Source of the DNA: Arbacia lixula
Lineage: Eukaryota > Echinodermata > Echinoidea > Arbacioida > Arbaciidae
NCBI GenBank assembly: GCA_963669155.1
Contig: OZ022576.1
Coordinates: 19,222,233-19,286,232, forward strand
Reading direction: 5' to 3'
DNA length: 64,000 nucleotides
The position numbers and the translations under genes were made by a program. The notes beneath the pieces are model-generated. The model worked only from the letters and a program-made list of their open reading frames with translations, ran no database searches and was not told where the DNA came from. Positions 1 to 11,600 of the stretch are shown in pieces (the stretch's first letter is position 1; each line of letters opens with the position of its first letter).

Positions 1-2605
1 AGATTGTGTCTGTTTATGTATGTACATGTACATGTAGGTCATCAAGATCTACCCTAAATCTGCACAGTTAGGCATGCCCGTTTGTAACTACATGTACGTA
101 TGAGAGGATTTCGGAGTTGAAGATTTGTAAAATTGTGTCAGTCGTTCAGAAGTTTGGAGGGATCACACATTTACCTTAATAATAAAAATAAAGATAGTCA
201 CCGACTGTAACATTCCCTTAAAGATATTATTGACCTGTGTGCTACATTTTAAAAACTTAAGCAGTCTCTATAGAGAAAACCGTAGCAAGAAAAGTACCAT
301 CTAGTTTATTGCGCATGAAAGCTACATGTAGGTCTGTAAACCGGGACAAGAGGACTCCCCTCAGGAGATGAGAGACGATTCATAACTCTTCTCCCATCAC
401 TTGGACGAACCCAACCCTCCGGGGTCAACAAAGGTCAACGTCAGTGCTGTGATAAGTCCGCCTTCAGTTTCCCTCCAGCTTTATTACAGTGTAACGCATG
501 CTCACGGAGGAGTAGAAACCTAAGAATTCCGAAACTGGGAGGCAGATAAAAATTGGGGACTTATCATGAAACCCAATAGCTCAAGACGAGATGGAGAATT
601 ATATTATACACACAGCTGCGTCAGTCAGTCGGGAGAGGTGTTTTTCTCACGCATTATGAGACCAGATTACATGTGGCTTTTTCGCAAGGTCTTCATAGGA
701 TCCATTGAGCATTTATTTGCAATTGGACACTGTTGAGTGTGGTTAAAGTGAAGTTACATTTCATGTGATGTTTTTTATCAGGTCACCTAAAGATATACCT
801 GATTTAAAATGTTTGTTAATATGAAAATGTAAGTGACTCAATCAGATTAATAGTGTTTAATAAGAATTGTTTTTGTCATCTTTGTGATTTGTTGAAAAAG
901 AGGAGATTACATAGTGTATGGTACTTGTGACAGTGGTGGATCGAGATGGGGGCGCAAAATATGTTCATGTTGATAAAACAATAACTCAGAAAATTGCAGT
1001 CTGCACCCCCTCTATTTACAGGTGTTTTTTTTAATCCTGGGCCCATGGCTGCTTGTGGTTCATGCAATATGATATTTCAGCACACCTGTGGCTTTTCAAA
1101 AAAAACTTGAAAATCCAGGTTTTGAGTGACAGGAATATTGAAGGGTAATTTTATGCAGTTGAATATTGATATTGCACCTGTAGGAGATTAACAGTTTTCT
1201 TTTGCAAACAATGTGCACATTGATAACCTGTTTGCAATTGTCAACATACAGTGTACATTGTACCATGTAGGTGGATTTTGGTGCCTATGACACATAAACG
1301 CTAATCAGAACCTGTCTGTATCATGAAACAATGTACATGTTGTACATAGTGTACTAGTCAAAGTGTTTCTTCCAACTTCCTATGGTTTAAAAAAGCCATG
1401 ATCACAATGAGACTTCGTTTCCTTCAGTGGAAACTCAACCACCATGATATGGGAAACATAGATGACATCACTGTATGTTTCACAAACACGCTCTGTTTCA
1501 TGCGGCGGCGTAGAGAGAGATGCACCTCTGAGATAAGCTCTCACAGGCACATAGAGAGGGAGCATACCGCACATAGCGGGCAAGGTGCGTAAGGTCACCC
1601 CGGTTTGTGTGCCCCTTCCAATCAGGGGCGGCCGACTGCACATCGGCTAGGAGGGTCCCTCGCCGGTAACCCTATCACTGAGGACGCTGTCAACCATCAA
1701 TTTTAATTTGTGATCGGAGTCCCTCTGACGGATTCCAATCCAAGCCTGGTGATCATGCAGCCCTATATACATCTGTACTGGTGTATCATTTATGCGGTGG
1801 CCTGGTATGTTGTGTCAGTGCCCCCTTCCCATGGCAGTGTACATACTACAGTACATTGTACTAGCCTTGGTCCTAGGCTGAGGAGATCTGCTTTATATAT
1901 AAGTAAATATAATATACAAATAGAACGAGAAGGAAATAAAAGATATGAACCCAATTTCCGAAGTTAATGATATTTCAGTCTTTAATTATTATGTCATATA
2001 CAGTACATAATTTACATATACACATAAAAATTACAACCATGTTTAGATATGTTTTTCTAACTCATTGTTCATTGTTTATTGTTTATCGTTTATATGTGTC
2101 TCAAGTATCGCTATATATTGTTGTGTTATTGTGCTGGTGGAAAGCAAATTTCCATGATTTTGGACTGAATAAAATATCTTGTATCTTGTATCTTGTATCT
2201 TTATTCTGCTGTGATGCTGCATCCACAACTTAGTCTCGACTACAGGTCTGGATAGGTAGATTATTTCTTCTGCCTTCTTTTCTCTGTGAGGGGGGACTGG
2301 AGAGAGAAAATGGGAATTGTCAATGTGTCCAGCAGGGAAAAACTTTCATGAGGGGTTTACGGTGAGTTAGCCCCCACAATATCTCCCAAAGCCCCAGTAA
2401 AAAACAAAAGAGCCCATATATATATAAAAAAAACCCTGTTCATCAATAGGGTATCATGCATGATGATGTCTGTTACATGATGCCAAGCCTGAGAAATAGG
2501 CCCATCCCTTTGTTTCCTATTAAGACTAGCATTGTCATCCATTGGTGTACCAGGCCGAGTGTTGATTATTTTGTGGATTTAGCAGTGCATTTGAATAAAG
2601 CGGAC
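1..2605. other. Non-coding stretch, no gene recognised
   Basis: All open frames here are shorter than 90 codons and show no family motif. A half-copy of a GTGGTGGATC-type inverted-repeat element may begin at 931, but its partner end is not clear. The segment may lie upstream of the laminin gene or inside its first intron, because the exon carrying the signal peptide was not located. Confidence 0.5.
1960..2202 (+). mobile_element. Probable non-LTR retrotransposon 3' tail
   Basis: The stretch ends with an AATAAA-type sequence followed by three full tandem copies of the 7-mer TATCTTG (2175-2202). Oligomeric tails of this kind are typical of CR1/L2-like LINE 3' ends. No coding part remains. The call rests on the tail alone, and a SINE that shares a LINE tail would look the same. 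Confidence 0.4.
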
Positions 2606-3344
2606 TTAAAGGGGAAGTTCATCCTGAAATAAAAAGAGACAAATGAAAGAAACATTTGAGTGAAGGTTTGACGAAAATCGGTCAAAGGAAAAGAAAGTTA
2701 TTTGATTTTTAAGTTTTGATTTTGTGATGTCATGTGCGAGGTGCTCTCCCATATATTCTATACAAAATAAGTCGATAAACTGCTTTTTTTCTGTTTTTGA
2801 CAACAGAATGATTTTTTTTGTACAGGTATGTGTGTAAAAACATATTTCTAATTATGTATCAAATGCACAATGCACATTTAAAAAAAAAATTGTACACAAC
2901 ATATGGGAGAGCACTTCGCATGTGACGTCACAAAATCAAATAACTTTCTTTTCCTTTGACCGATTTTCGTCAAACCTTCACTCATATGTTTCTTTGTGAT
3001 TTTGAAGTTTTGATTTTGTGATGTCATGTGCGAGGTGCTCTCCCATATATTCTATACAAAATAAGTCGATAAACTGCTTTTTTTCTGTTTTTGACAACAG
3101 AATGATTTTTTTCGTACAGGTATGTGTGTAAAAACATATTTCTAATTATGTATCAAATGCACAATGCACATTTAAAAAAAAAATTGTACACAACATATGG
3201 GAGAGCACTTTGCATGTGACGTCACAAAATCAAATAACTTTCTTTTCCTTTGACCGATTTCCGTCAAACCTTCACTCATATGTTTCTTTCATTTGTCTCT
3301 TTTTATTGAAACCAAAATAATATTAGGGTGAACTTCCCCTTCAA
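2606..3344. mobile_element. TTAA-flanked palindromic MITE with internal 294-bp duplication
   Basis: The ends are AGGGGAAGTTCA (2610 onward) and the inverted TGAACTTCCCCT (ending 3340). They are flanked by TTAA (2606-2609) and TCAA (3341-3344), one mismatch from a TTAA duplication. The arms are near-complementary over long stretches. A 294-bp block occurs twice in tandem (about 2711-3004 and 3005-3298). No transposase frame is present. TTAA duplication with purine-starting and pyrimidine-ending termini fits Kolobok-type non-autonomous elements; piggyBac also uses TTAA. Confidence 0.8.
2711..3298. repeat. Tandem duplication, 294-bp period, two copies
   Basis: The block beginning AAGTTTTGATTTTGTGATG at 2711 recurs at 3005 with very few differences by eye, so the duplication is younger than the element that contains it. 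Each copy carries one TGACGTCA octamer (2923-2930 and 3217-3224). Confidence 0.9.
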
Positions 3345-4105
3345 ACCTGACTGATACTGTATGTGCAAACTCAAAACTTTTGAGGATGCAGATAGGAACA
3401 GGAGGTGCCTCCATGTTCAGGTGCATTTGTAAATGGATACTTCACATGTATGTTGTGTACTAGTCATGAAAAACATCTTATAATATCTGAGATCCATTGT
3501 TTTTTAAATCATACTCATCATTTAAGAATACTATGCAACAGATAGAAAATTTAAAACTGTTCAAAAATAGTTTTTTGATTGGCAGTAGCTGAGCTTGTAC
3601 AGTTGAACAAAAACCGTTTTGAATGCACATGACATTGCATGTCTGCGTGCATGTTGCTGCCCAAAAACGGAAACCCCCTGGTTACATTTAATAACACAGT
3701 CCTTCAAAAGTGACATACAATTGTAGCCCTGGCCCAAAGCTACATGTATGAAGGCAGTGTGTAGGAAGTCATTGTCTGGTCTATCCTGAGTATGCATCCT
3801 TGGAAGTGTTTATTTTAGTTCAACCTCTAGCTTGCAGAAAGTATTTTATAGCAGGCATACCCGTTTGTGTACTATCTGTGAACCACTTCTTCAAATACCT
3901 CCGACCCACCCACCCAATGCACTCATTGTTATGTTTTGTGTGTTTATACGCAGCAAACACAATCATTGTCAGTGGCATTGAAGTGTGTTACCATTATTTT
4001 GAGCAAGTGCATTTTTATTTTGGAAGAAAAAAAAAATTGGAACGCTAACGCTCCTCACAGAGCAGGGTATTGTACTACATGTAGTTGGTGGGTCTGCATT
4101 ACACA
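3345..4105. other. Non-coding stretch, nothing recognised
   Basis: No motif-bearing frame, RNA gene or clear repeat was seen here. Confidence 0.5.
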
Positions 4106-4106
4106 A

Positions 4107-4544
4107 ACCCTGTTCATATACACCGCCTATCCACGAAAAAGGCGCAATATTTGCGGCAATTTTGTCGATGCATTACTGATAGCTGCGTATATAAACGGGA
4201 AGCGCTCAAATAATGCAGTATTTGCTTCCTCCTTTTTTGCGCGTATTTTGCGGCTTTTTCGCGGATTGAGACCTAGTAATAATACTGCAATATTGCGGTA
4301 AGCGAATCTTATAAAATAGGCGTAAATATTGCGCCTTTTGCATTGCACTCTGGCATGTGGGTCGCTTATCCTACCGTTTGTATGGCTGAGCGGAACATGT
4401 CACCACTTGTTTGGAGAGAGTCTAGCTGTCCAAAACTCCGCAACATTACGACTTTTGGGGTGTATATGAACGGTGCTTTTGCGGCTCGCTAGAAACATGC
4501 TTACCAATGTGCACCGGTAATAATAGCGGCATATGAACGGGGCT
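4107..4544. mobile_element. Inverted-repeat element with CCCTGTTCATAT-type ends
   Basis: The left end reads CCCTGTTCATATACACCGC and the right end is its imperfect inverted form, GCGGCATATGAACGGGG. The interior is CG-rich relative to its surroundings and has several GCGGCAATAT-like words. No transposase is encoded. The target duplication was not resolved, so the outer limits are approximate. Confidence 0.6.
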
Positions 4545-4549
4545 ATAAG

Positions 4550-6190
4550 CATAGTTCAGGTTCGCCTAGATCACAGGCTGTAGAGTGTGGCCTTTGTCTT
4601 TTCCAGCTCGTTTGTAGTTATAACCAGTCTGGATATGAGACTTATCACCACTGTTGTGGCTGAGAGTGAGAGAGAATGATTGTTAGTCTAGAAGTCCAGA
4701 CTTCATTTGTTATTGCAGCATATTGTAAACTGCATTTCTGCCGAGAATCTAGGCTAGGTTTGTATGTTCTTTGAGGACTTGCCAGATATGCTGACAGCTG
4801 GAAATGATTTGTTGGACCAAAATATTCTGTCTGAAAGCCAAGAGCAGAATGCATGGATGGATCCATTCATGCTTGAGGAGAGTTCCGTTTGATTTTTGTT
4901 TTATGATCTCTCATTGTTCGACCAGTGTTTTGGTAGCAGCCTTTTCAGTCTGACATTATATGATCACATGCGTGAAATTTGTCTTTCTACAGAGCATGTT
5001 TTTTTCTTTTGCATTCATTTGTGACACATCTTGTTTAAAGAAGGGATTTTTTTTCAATATGTTTTGCAGATGTATGCATGTACCAGGACTGTTCCTACTA
5101 CCTTGTTGATTTTGCATGTAGGAGTTACTCCCACTCAGCTGATGAATTACAGTTTTATTTGGAGGGGATATTTGTAATGCTTGATCCCTCTCTTTTAATG
5201 AAATACGATTGATCGTAATTTGACTTGCAATTGATATCAATATTACTCTGCACATTAGAGATTGGACATTGGACTTGTGATAGATTCATAATCAGAGCAA
5301 TCGTATCTCTTTACAAGGCAGGGCCCTAATGTCAAGAAAGGAACATGTTGAACCTTAAGGAAAGTTACACCTCTTTACAGGGGCTCTTTTTTACATGTAC
5401 ATAGGGGCTCTTTTTTATATGTGCATGTACTCGTTTGGAACTTACGAAAGAGAATCTTTGCTAGCCAGGTCCCATTTTGTAACCAGGCCCAAGTCCCTCT
5501 CCCACAGGCCAGCTCAGGCACTTTTATGCCCCCAGTCACGCTCTATAAATGTGATGAATAGAGGAGATAAGATGACACACAATGACCTCTCTGCCACCCC
5601 AAGAGTCCCTTTCACAGGGGCCTTAACCTATTGAAAGAGGACAAAAGGGGACATCTTCCAGGCTTCCACCTTACCACCTTGTTTCCAAGATCTCCTCATG
5701 GAGGGTCCATGATCTGACCACCCTTTGACTCATCCCCTTGTCTCTTTCCAGACTTCTCCCCAAAGAAATATTGATTGGTACATGTATGTGTTAAGTAGGC
5801 TAGTGTTAAGTGTGTTGTTTATCCAAAGTAGGGTGTAAGTGCTTGATACCATTTTGTGTAGACAGATCTATCATATGTACTTGCAGTGTGTAGACAGACT
5901 ATACACGATGAGGGCATACTGCACCAAGATGCTGTGAACAAGGAGTTACACAACTTCATTGCATTGTACCCATGAATTGGCTGATCCCCTTACCCATAGA
6001 AGAGTGCAATAGTTATTCAAGTAAGGATTGTCAAAATACACTACTTACATGTACACCAAGTACCCCTTATATAACATCATGATCTAAGGTTATATCATTA
6101 TTCAGTGACAACCAAAATTCACCATTATTTATCACAAAACAGAAACAACAATTATGATGAATGCATAATAATGAAACAATAATTATGAGA
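4550..6190. other. Non-coding stretch, nothing recognised
   Basis: Only short frames without family motifs were seen. There is no tRNA-like or palindromic structure I could support. Confidence 0.45.
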
Positions 6191-6221
6191 AGATGAAGTA
6201 CACAAGAGAAGGAGAACACAC

Positions 6222-6323
6222 ACTCATACACACACACACACACACACACATACACACACAGACACACACACACAGACACAGCACACACACAGACACAGCA
6301 CACACACAGACACAGACACACAC
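6222..6323. repeat. CA-rich microsatellite
   Basis: CACA runs are interrupted by CAGACA units. The last 14 bases (6310-6323, ACACAGACACACAC) recur exactly at 16881-16894, on the other side of the LINE/BEL nest. This array was therefore probably the landing site of the LINE. Confidence 0.85.
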
Positions 6324-6399
6324 TTTTCTTTTTTTTAATGATCTTTATTCTGATTCCATAATGATACAAATTAAATTCATATAATCAGTTCAAATATAT
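6324..6399 (-). mobile_element. 3' end of a non-LTR retrotransposon, with poly(A) tail
   Basis: Read on the minus strand this piece ends with AATAAA, seven bases, then a run of A with one interruption: a polyadenylated 3' terminus. It is separated from the rest of the same LINE (15441-16880) by the BEL element. The 14-bp word before it is repeated beyond 16880, as expected for a target-site duplication, although the CA-rich context weakens that argument. Confidence 0.7.
6395..6399. repeat. Target-site duplication TATAT, left copy
   Basis: TATAT precedes the left LTR and recurs at 15436-15440, directly after the right LTR. Five bases is a usual duplication length for BEL/Pao insertion. Confidence 0.85.
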
Positions 6400-7551
6400 T
6401 GTCACAGCAATGAGTCAATGAGACATCTCGTTGAGAATATTGTTTCTATCTTTATTCACTGTCGCTAGAAACATAGGTTTTACAGGCTTATCCTCTTGAT
6501 TTCGAATTCTTTACAGTATGGCATTGACTCGATATCCAAACAAAGTCGATGTAAATCGAAGTAAGCCGTAGTAAATCTTTAGTAAGTCGAAATAAGTCTT
6601 CAGTAAGTCGTAAGTCGTAAAAACTGTAGAAGCAAAGGGAAAAGAGAGGAACATTGAATAAATTAAATGTCCTTTGACAAGCTAACAACTGCTTATAATT
6701 AGTTAACTAAACAATAATCAACGATATTAAGTTGAACAAACATGTATGACAACTTTCCATCAATGAGCAACTTGTGTAAACACAAAGTAGGGTACAATCT
6801 CTAACAGTTAAGCCTATGACCAGAGTACATCATATATCACTCCAAATGAGATAAAATATATGCAATCAATAATTAACACAACAATCATTCCAACATTATC
6901 CATATTCTCACTTTTATATGTTATTAATGATTGGAAGCATTACTATATCATTGTTTGTAACCTTGACAAGTACACATGTGTAATTCCAATGCAAACACAA
7001 AGTATCAAATCCTTCTAAAATAAATCCTTATTTTTTATCATTATTACCACTAAATCATAGAAATCATTAAACAATCTTATACTGACCTCTATGCCTTCTT
7101 AAAATCTTTAGAAGTAAAGTCGATATTGCAAAGGATTGCAAAGATAGAAACAGTTGAAGTCCCATCAGCACAGGCTGCTAAAGGTTGACTGTACAGTTTG
7201 AAGGTCCATGGTTACAGTGAAGAGAAAGTGCACTGTCATGTACACATTAACCTATGAGTGCATATACATTTAACACACACATCTAAATACATGTCTGGGA
7301 CTACAGTAAGCAAGTAAGATTATCCCTCTATTGGTAGATTCTGGGACAGGAGAAAGTCTGGCTATAGAGCTAGTTTTTGCTCCAGACTTGCAAATAAGTA
7401 ACTTAAATTACCAGAAGCTAGTCTTGCATCAAAACTGACAAATAAGCTGAAATTACATGGTCAGAAGCTACTTTTGCCTCAAAACTGACAAATAGGCAGA
7501 AATTACAAATTATCACTAGGATTTTGACAATTTCAAACCATTTTCACCACA
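6400..7551 (-). mobile_element. BEL/Pao 3' LTR (1152 bp)
   Basis: The LTR begins TGTCACAGC and ends CACCACA on the plus strand, so it has TG...CA termini. It equals the copy at 14284-15435 in length and, by reading along both, in sequence. It contains short internal repeats of AGTAAGTCG near 6590-6615. A roughly 60-bp imperfect tandem unit (AGAAGCTA...CAAAACTGACAAATA) lies near its right end. Coding is on the minus strand, so this is the 3' LTR. Confidence 0.93.
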
Positions 7552-8648
7552 TGGCTCCTTTAAATTTCACAAATTTACTAATGTGACTCGAGACGAAGGA
7601 AAATCGAGAGGTGTATCACCTAATGGTTCTCAATCAATCTAAATTTGATTGTTTTTGGTCAAACAAACAAATTGCATGTTTCGCAGAGAAGAACAGACTT
7701 GTGTTCAAAATAAAGATGTTTTCTTCAACTTGATCCAAATAAACGCAATTTTGGCGCTTCATACACCTCTAAATTTATCTGATCAACAATACTGTAACAA
7801 GCATTTCTTCACAACAAAGATACAAATTTTCATAAATGAAGAATTCTTCACTGAGCAGGTCATTACCCTTTGACCAGTATTCCAATTCCAATGTTTGACT
7901 TGGATTTAAAAGGCCAATTTCTCCAAAAAACAAAAAAAAAGGATTTTTTCCCCAAATATTGATTTATCCCTGAAACAAATGACAAATATTAACCCATATA
8001 TCTATCAGTGGAGAATGCTTCAATGAATTATATCATTTTCCTTTCATATTAATCCACTTGAATTCTCAACTTCTGATCATAAATCAAGTCAATTCGGCTA
8101 AAGTTCTTCAATTCTTTTACAAAAGGGATTTTTCAATGTTCAATGTTCAACCCTTGAAGAAAGTTCAAAACGCATTGACTACCAATGCTGGAAGTTCCAT
8201 AATATTGTCCAAGTCCGCTAGGTTGATTTGAATGACAATAATTATTTCTCAGAAGTTTTGTAGTATCATAATAATAGAAGTTTGCGAATATTGTTCTTTC
8301 CGGATCCAGCACATGAATTAATGTCTCTCACAGCTTTCAAATTCACAATTTTTCAGCATACTAAATTGGAGAACTAGGGTTGTGTAGCATGTCTTAGAAT
8401 TCACGTTAAAACAAGATAATGGATTTCCGTCAAAGTAATGATTTCCGCATCGTTCTATCGTTCTTTAACGCAAGTTACGGGAAAGGTGAACTTTGAGTCC
8501 TATTGGAGCTAATATGCCTATATCCAATTTGGAAGAGTCCACTATACCTATTTGGGCAGGAAGGACACGCAGGGACCAAATAACCCAGGTCAAATTATCC
8601 TATAAGGGGTTATTAAAGGATTACGTGGCTCCTCTGGTGGGGAATTCC
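7552..8648 (-). mobile_element. BEL/Pao internal 3' untranslated segment
   Basis: This is roughly 1.1 kb between the gag-pol stop and the 3' LTR. No env-like frame is visible on the minus strand. Read on the minus strand, a short purine-rich stretch (AAAGGAG) lies next to the LTR and may act as the polypurine tract, but that is weak. Confidence 0.7.
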
Positions 8649-11600
8649 CTAGGTCTTCACAACTGTGCACTGTTCTTCTACGGGTAGGAGCGTGACGAGC
8701 TTGTGCACAGGTCTATCAAGGATTTGCGATGGTCGTGCGCGCGTTCCATCGTCATTTAGTTTAGCGTCCGAAATCACGACCTTTACCTTCCGTACCAGTC
8801 CGTCGCTCGAGGGGAACGTCTCCTTGATTCTCGCGAGTGTCCACTGGCATCGCGGGGTGTTGTCATCCTTTAGCATAACAACGTCACCAACCTTCGCTTC
8901 GCGTTGAGGATGGGTCCATTTCTGACGGGACTGGAGATTTTGGAGGAACTCCTTCTTCCAGCGGTTCCAGAACTCGTTGACCAGGTGTTGCACCCTCCGC
9001 CATCTCTTTCTCGAATACAGGTCTTCTTTGACAAAGTTTCCAGGAGGGGGCAACAGGATGCTGGTCTTCGTTGTTAACAGATGGTTGGGAGTAAGTGGTA
9101 CAGGATGAGTTGGGTCGTTGACATTCTCTATCGTCAGAGGGCGGCTGTTGACGATTGCTGCAGTCTCGCACATAAGAGTTCGGAGCGACTCGTCATCGAG
9201 CTGAGGGCCAGCATGATGCATCAGTCCATCCAGCACCCGACGGATCGTCCCAATCTGTCGCTCCCACGAGCCACCCATGTGACTTGCGGTTGGCACGTTG
9301 AAGTTGAAGGTAATGTAGTCGCAGTTTTCCTTCATCAGATAGTCTCTAACGCTGTCATGATCAGTTTCCATCAACTTTGCAAACTCGGCCTTGGCACCAA
9401 CAAAGTTTGTCCCCTGATCAGATCTCAGCTGACGCACTGGGCCTCTGATCGAGAGGAACCGACGGAGGGCATTGATGAAGGAGTCGGTCGATAACGAGTG
9501 CAGAGTCTCGATGTGAACAGCCCGGCATGACATACATGTAAACACCAAGCCGTATCGCTTCAATTCCTTCCTGCCTTCTCGGATTAACCAAGGTCCAAAA
9601 CAATCCATGCCACTGAATTCAAATGGTGTGGCAGGCTCCACTCGGTCCTTGGGCAGGTCAGCCATCTTCTGTGTCTGTGTTGGACTCCTTAGTTTCCTGC
9701 AGGTGACACACTTCCTGATGAACTTGGATACTGCATTGCTGCATCCTATTATCCAGTAGCCATTGGCACGAATTCGGTTCACCGTCATTCCTCTTCCCTG
9801 GTGAGCTACCTGTTGATGGCAGTACTGAATGATGAGGGCTGTCACATGACTATTCTGAGGCAGGATGACGGGGTGCTTGACTTCAAATGGTTCTGTGCTG
9901 TGTTTCAGCCTTCCACCAACCCTCAGGACTTGATCCTTATCAAGAAAGGCGTCGAGACTGCAAAGACGATTGGATCTCTTCAACCCACGTTTCTTCTCTT
10001 GGGCTGTTATGCTGTCAGCTTCTCTGAAGGCCTTGAGAGTCTCCATTTCATCATGGAAGGCTTCATCTTGGACGGCCTTCAGTATTGTCATTTCAGCTTT
10101 CTTGAGGTCATCAACGGTCATCTCCATCTTGACACTAGTGCTCTCCGCTGAGTCTTCAGCTCGTTTTCCATGGCACCGTTGCTTCAACCGAATGAGGAAG
10201 AGATGACAGTATGCTATTGCCCTTCTTGCTTTGAGCCATGAAGAGAAGTATTCCAACCTGCTCACTTCTAATCCTGAAGAACCTCTCTGTGTGACGTGAA
10301 CATGAGAACGTTTAACCTCTGCGTCCTCTTCTTGTAGAGTGAACTCCTCATGTTCAACTGGGGATGGTAGCTCAGTATCCCAAAGGAAGCTTGGGCCAGT
10401 CAACCAGTCAGATGTTAATAGCTGAGCAACCGATGATCCTCTTGAAGCAACATCAGCAGGATTCTCATTTGATCTCACATGTCTCCATTGGGCAGGTGAT
10501 GAATGCTGCTGGATCTGACGAATCCTATTGGCCACAAAGACATGGAACCTCTTTGAGTCATTGTTTATATAGCCAAGCACCACTTGACTATCAGTCCAGT
10601 AGAAGTGTTCGATGTTCGTGATAGCAAGTTCCTTCTCGACAAAGACACCCACATTGACAGCAACTACTGCAGCAGTTAGCTCGAGTCGCGGAATTGTCAC
10701 AGGCTTGAGCGGAGCGACACGAGACTTGCCCATCACTAGCGTACAATGTACTTGACCTTCTTCGTTGATCGATCTCAAGTACGTGCACTGGCCGTAACCA
10801 CTGGAGCTTGCATCGGCAAAGTGATGTAGTTGTTGTAGCTTCACTTTACCGAAGTCCTGTGGCATGTAGCATCTCTTTATCTTCAAGATCTCAAGGTTTG
10901 GTAGGTCGCTTCTCCATTTCTCCCACTTCGTTCTCAGCTCATCAGGTAGGGGATCGTCCCAATCCAGCGAACTCTTGCAAAGATCTTGTAGGATCTCTTT
11001 CCCCTTCAGTACTATTGGTGATATCAGGCCGAGGGGATCATAGACTGACATGACTGTGGATAGTATGCCCCTCCGGGTCAGCGGTTTGTCATCAAGTGTC
11101 AGTCTGAACTGAAAGGTGTCCGATTCCAAGCACCACTTCACGCCAAGAGCCCTCTGCATTGGTAAGTGTTCCTGTAGCAAATCTACATTGGCAGCATCCT
11201 TCACTACATCTTCTGGCGGGATAGAACTCAACACTTCCTTGGAGTTCGAGATGAACTTGTGTAAGTGTAATCCTCCTTCCTTACACATTTCCTTCGTTCG
11301 AGCGATCAAGTCGATAGCCTCCTGAGGTGTTGACACACTTTTGAGTCCGTCATCCACGTAAAAGTTATTGTGAATGAAGTTCTTCACGTCGTCTCCAAAT
11401 TCTGTGGCCTTGTCACTTGCCAGTCTCTTCAGGCAGAAATTGGAGCAGCCAGGGGATGATGAGGCACCAAACAGGTGAACAGTAGCCCTCATGTCCTGTA
11501 GTGGTTGTGAGTAATCACCGTCCTTCCACCACAGGAACCTGAAGAAGTCTCGATGGTCCTCTCGAACCCTGAATTGGTAGAACATCTCTTTCACGTCACA

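Noticed and set aside
7552..8648. An env-like gene in the BEL element
   Set aside because: There is no minus-strand frame of useful length. The only plus-strand frames are short and without signal peptide or membrane segment.
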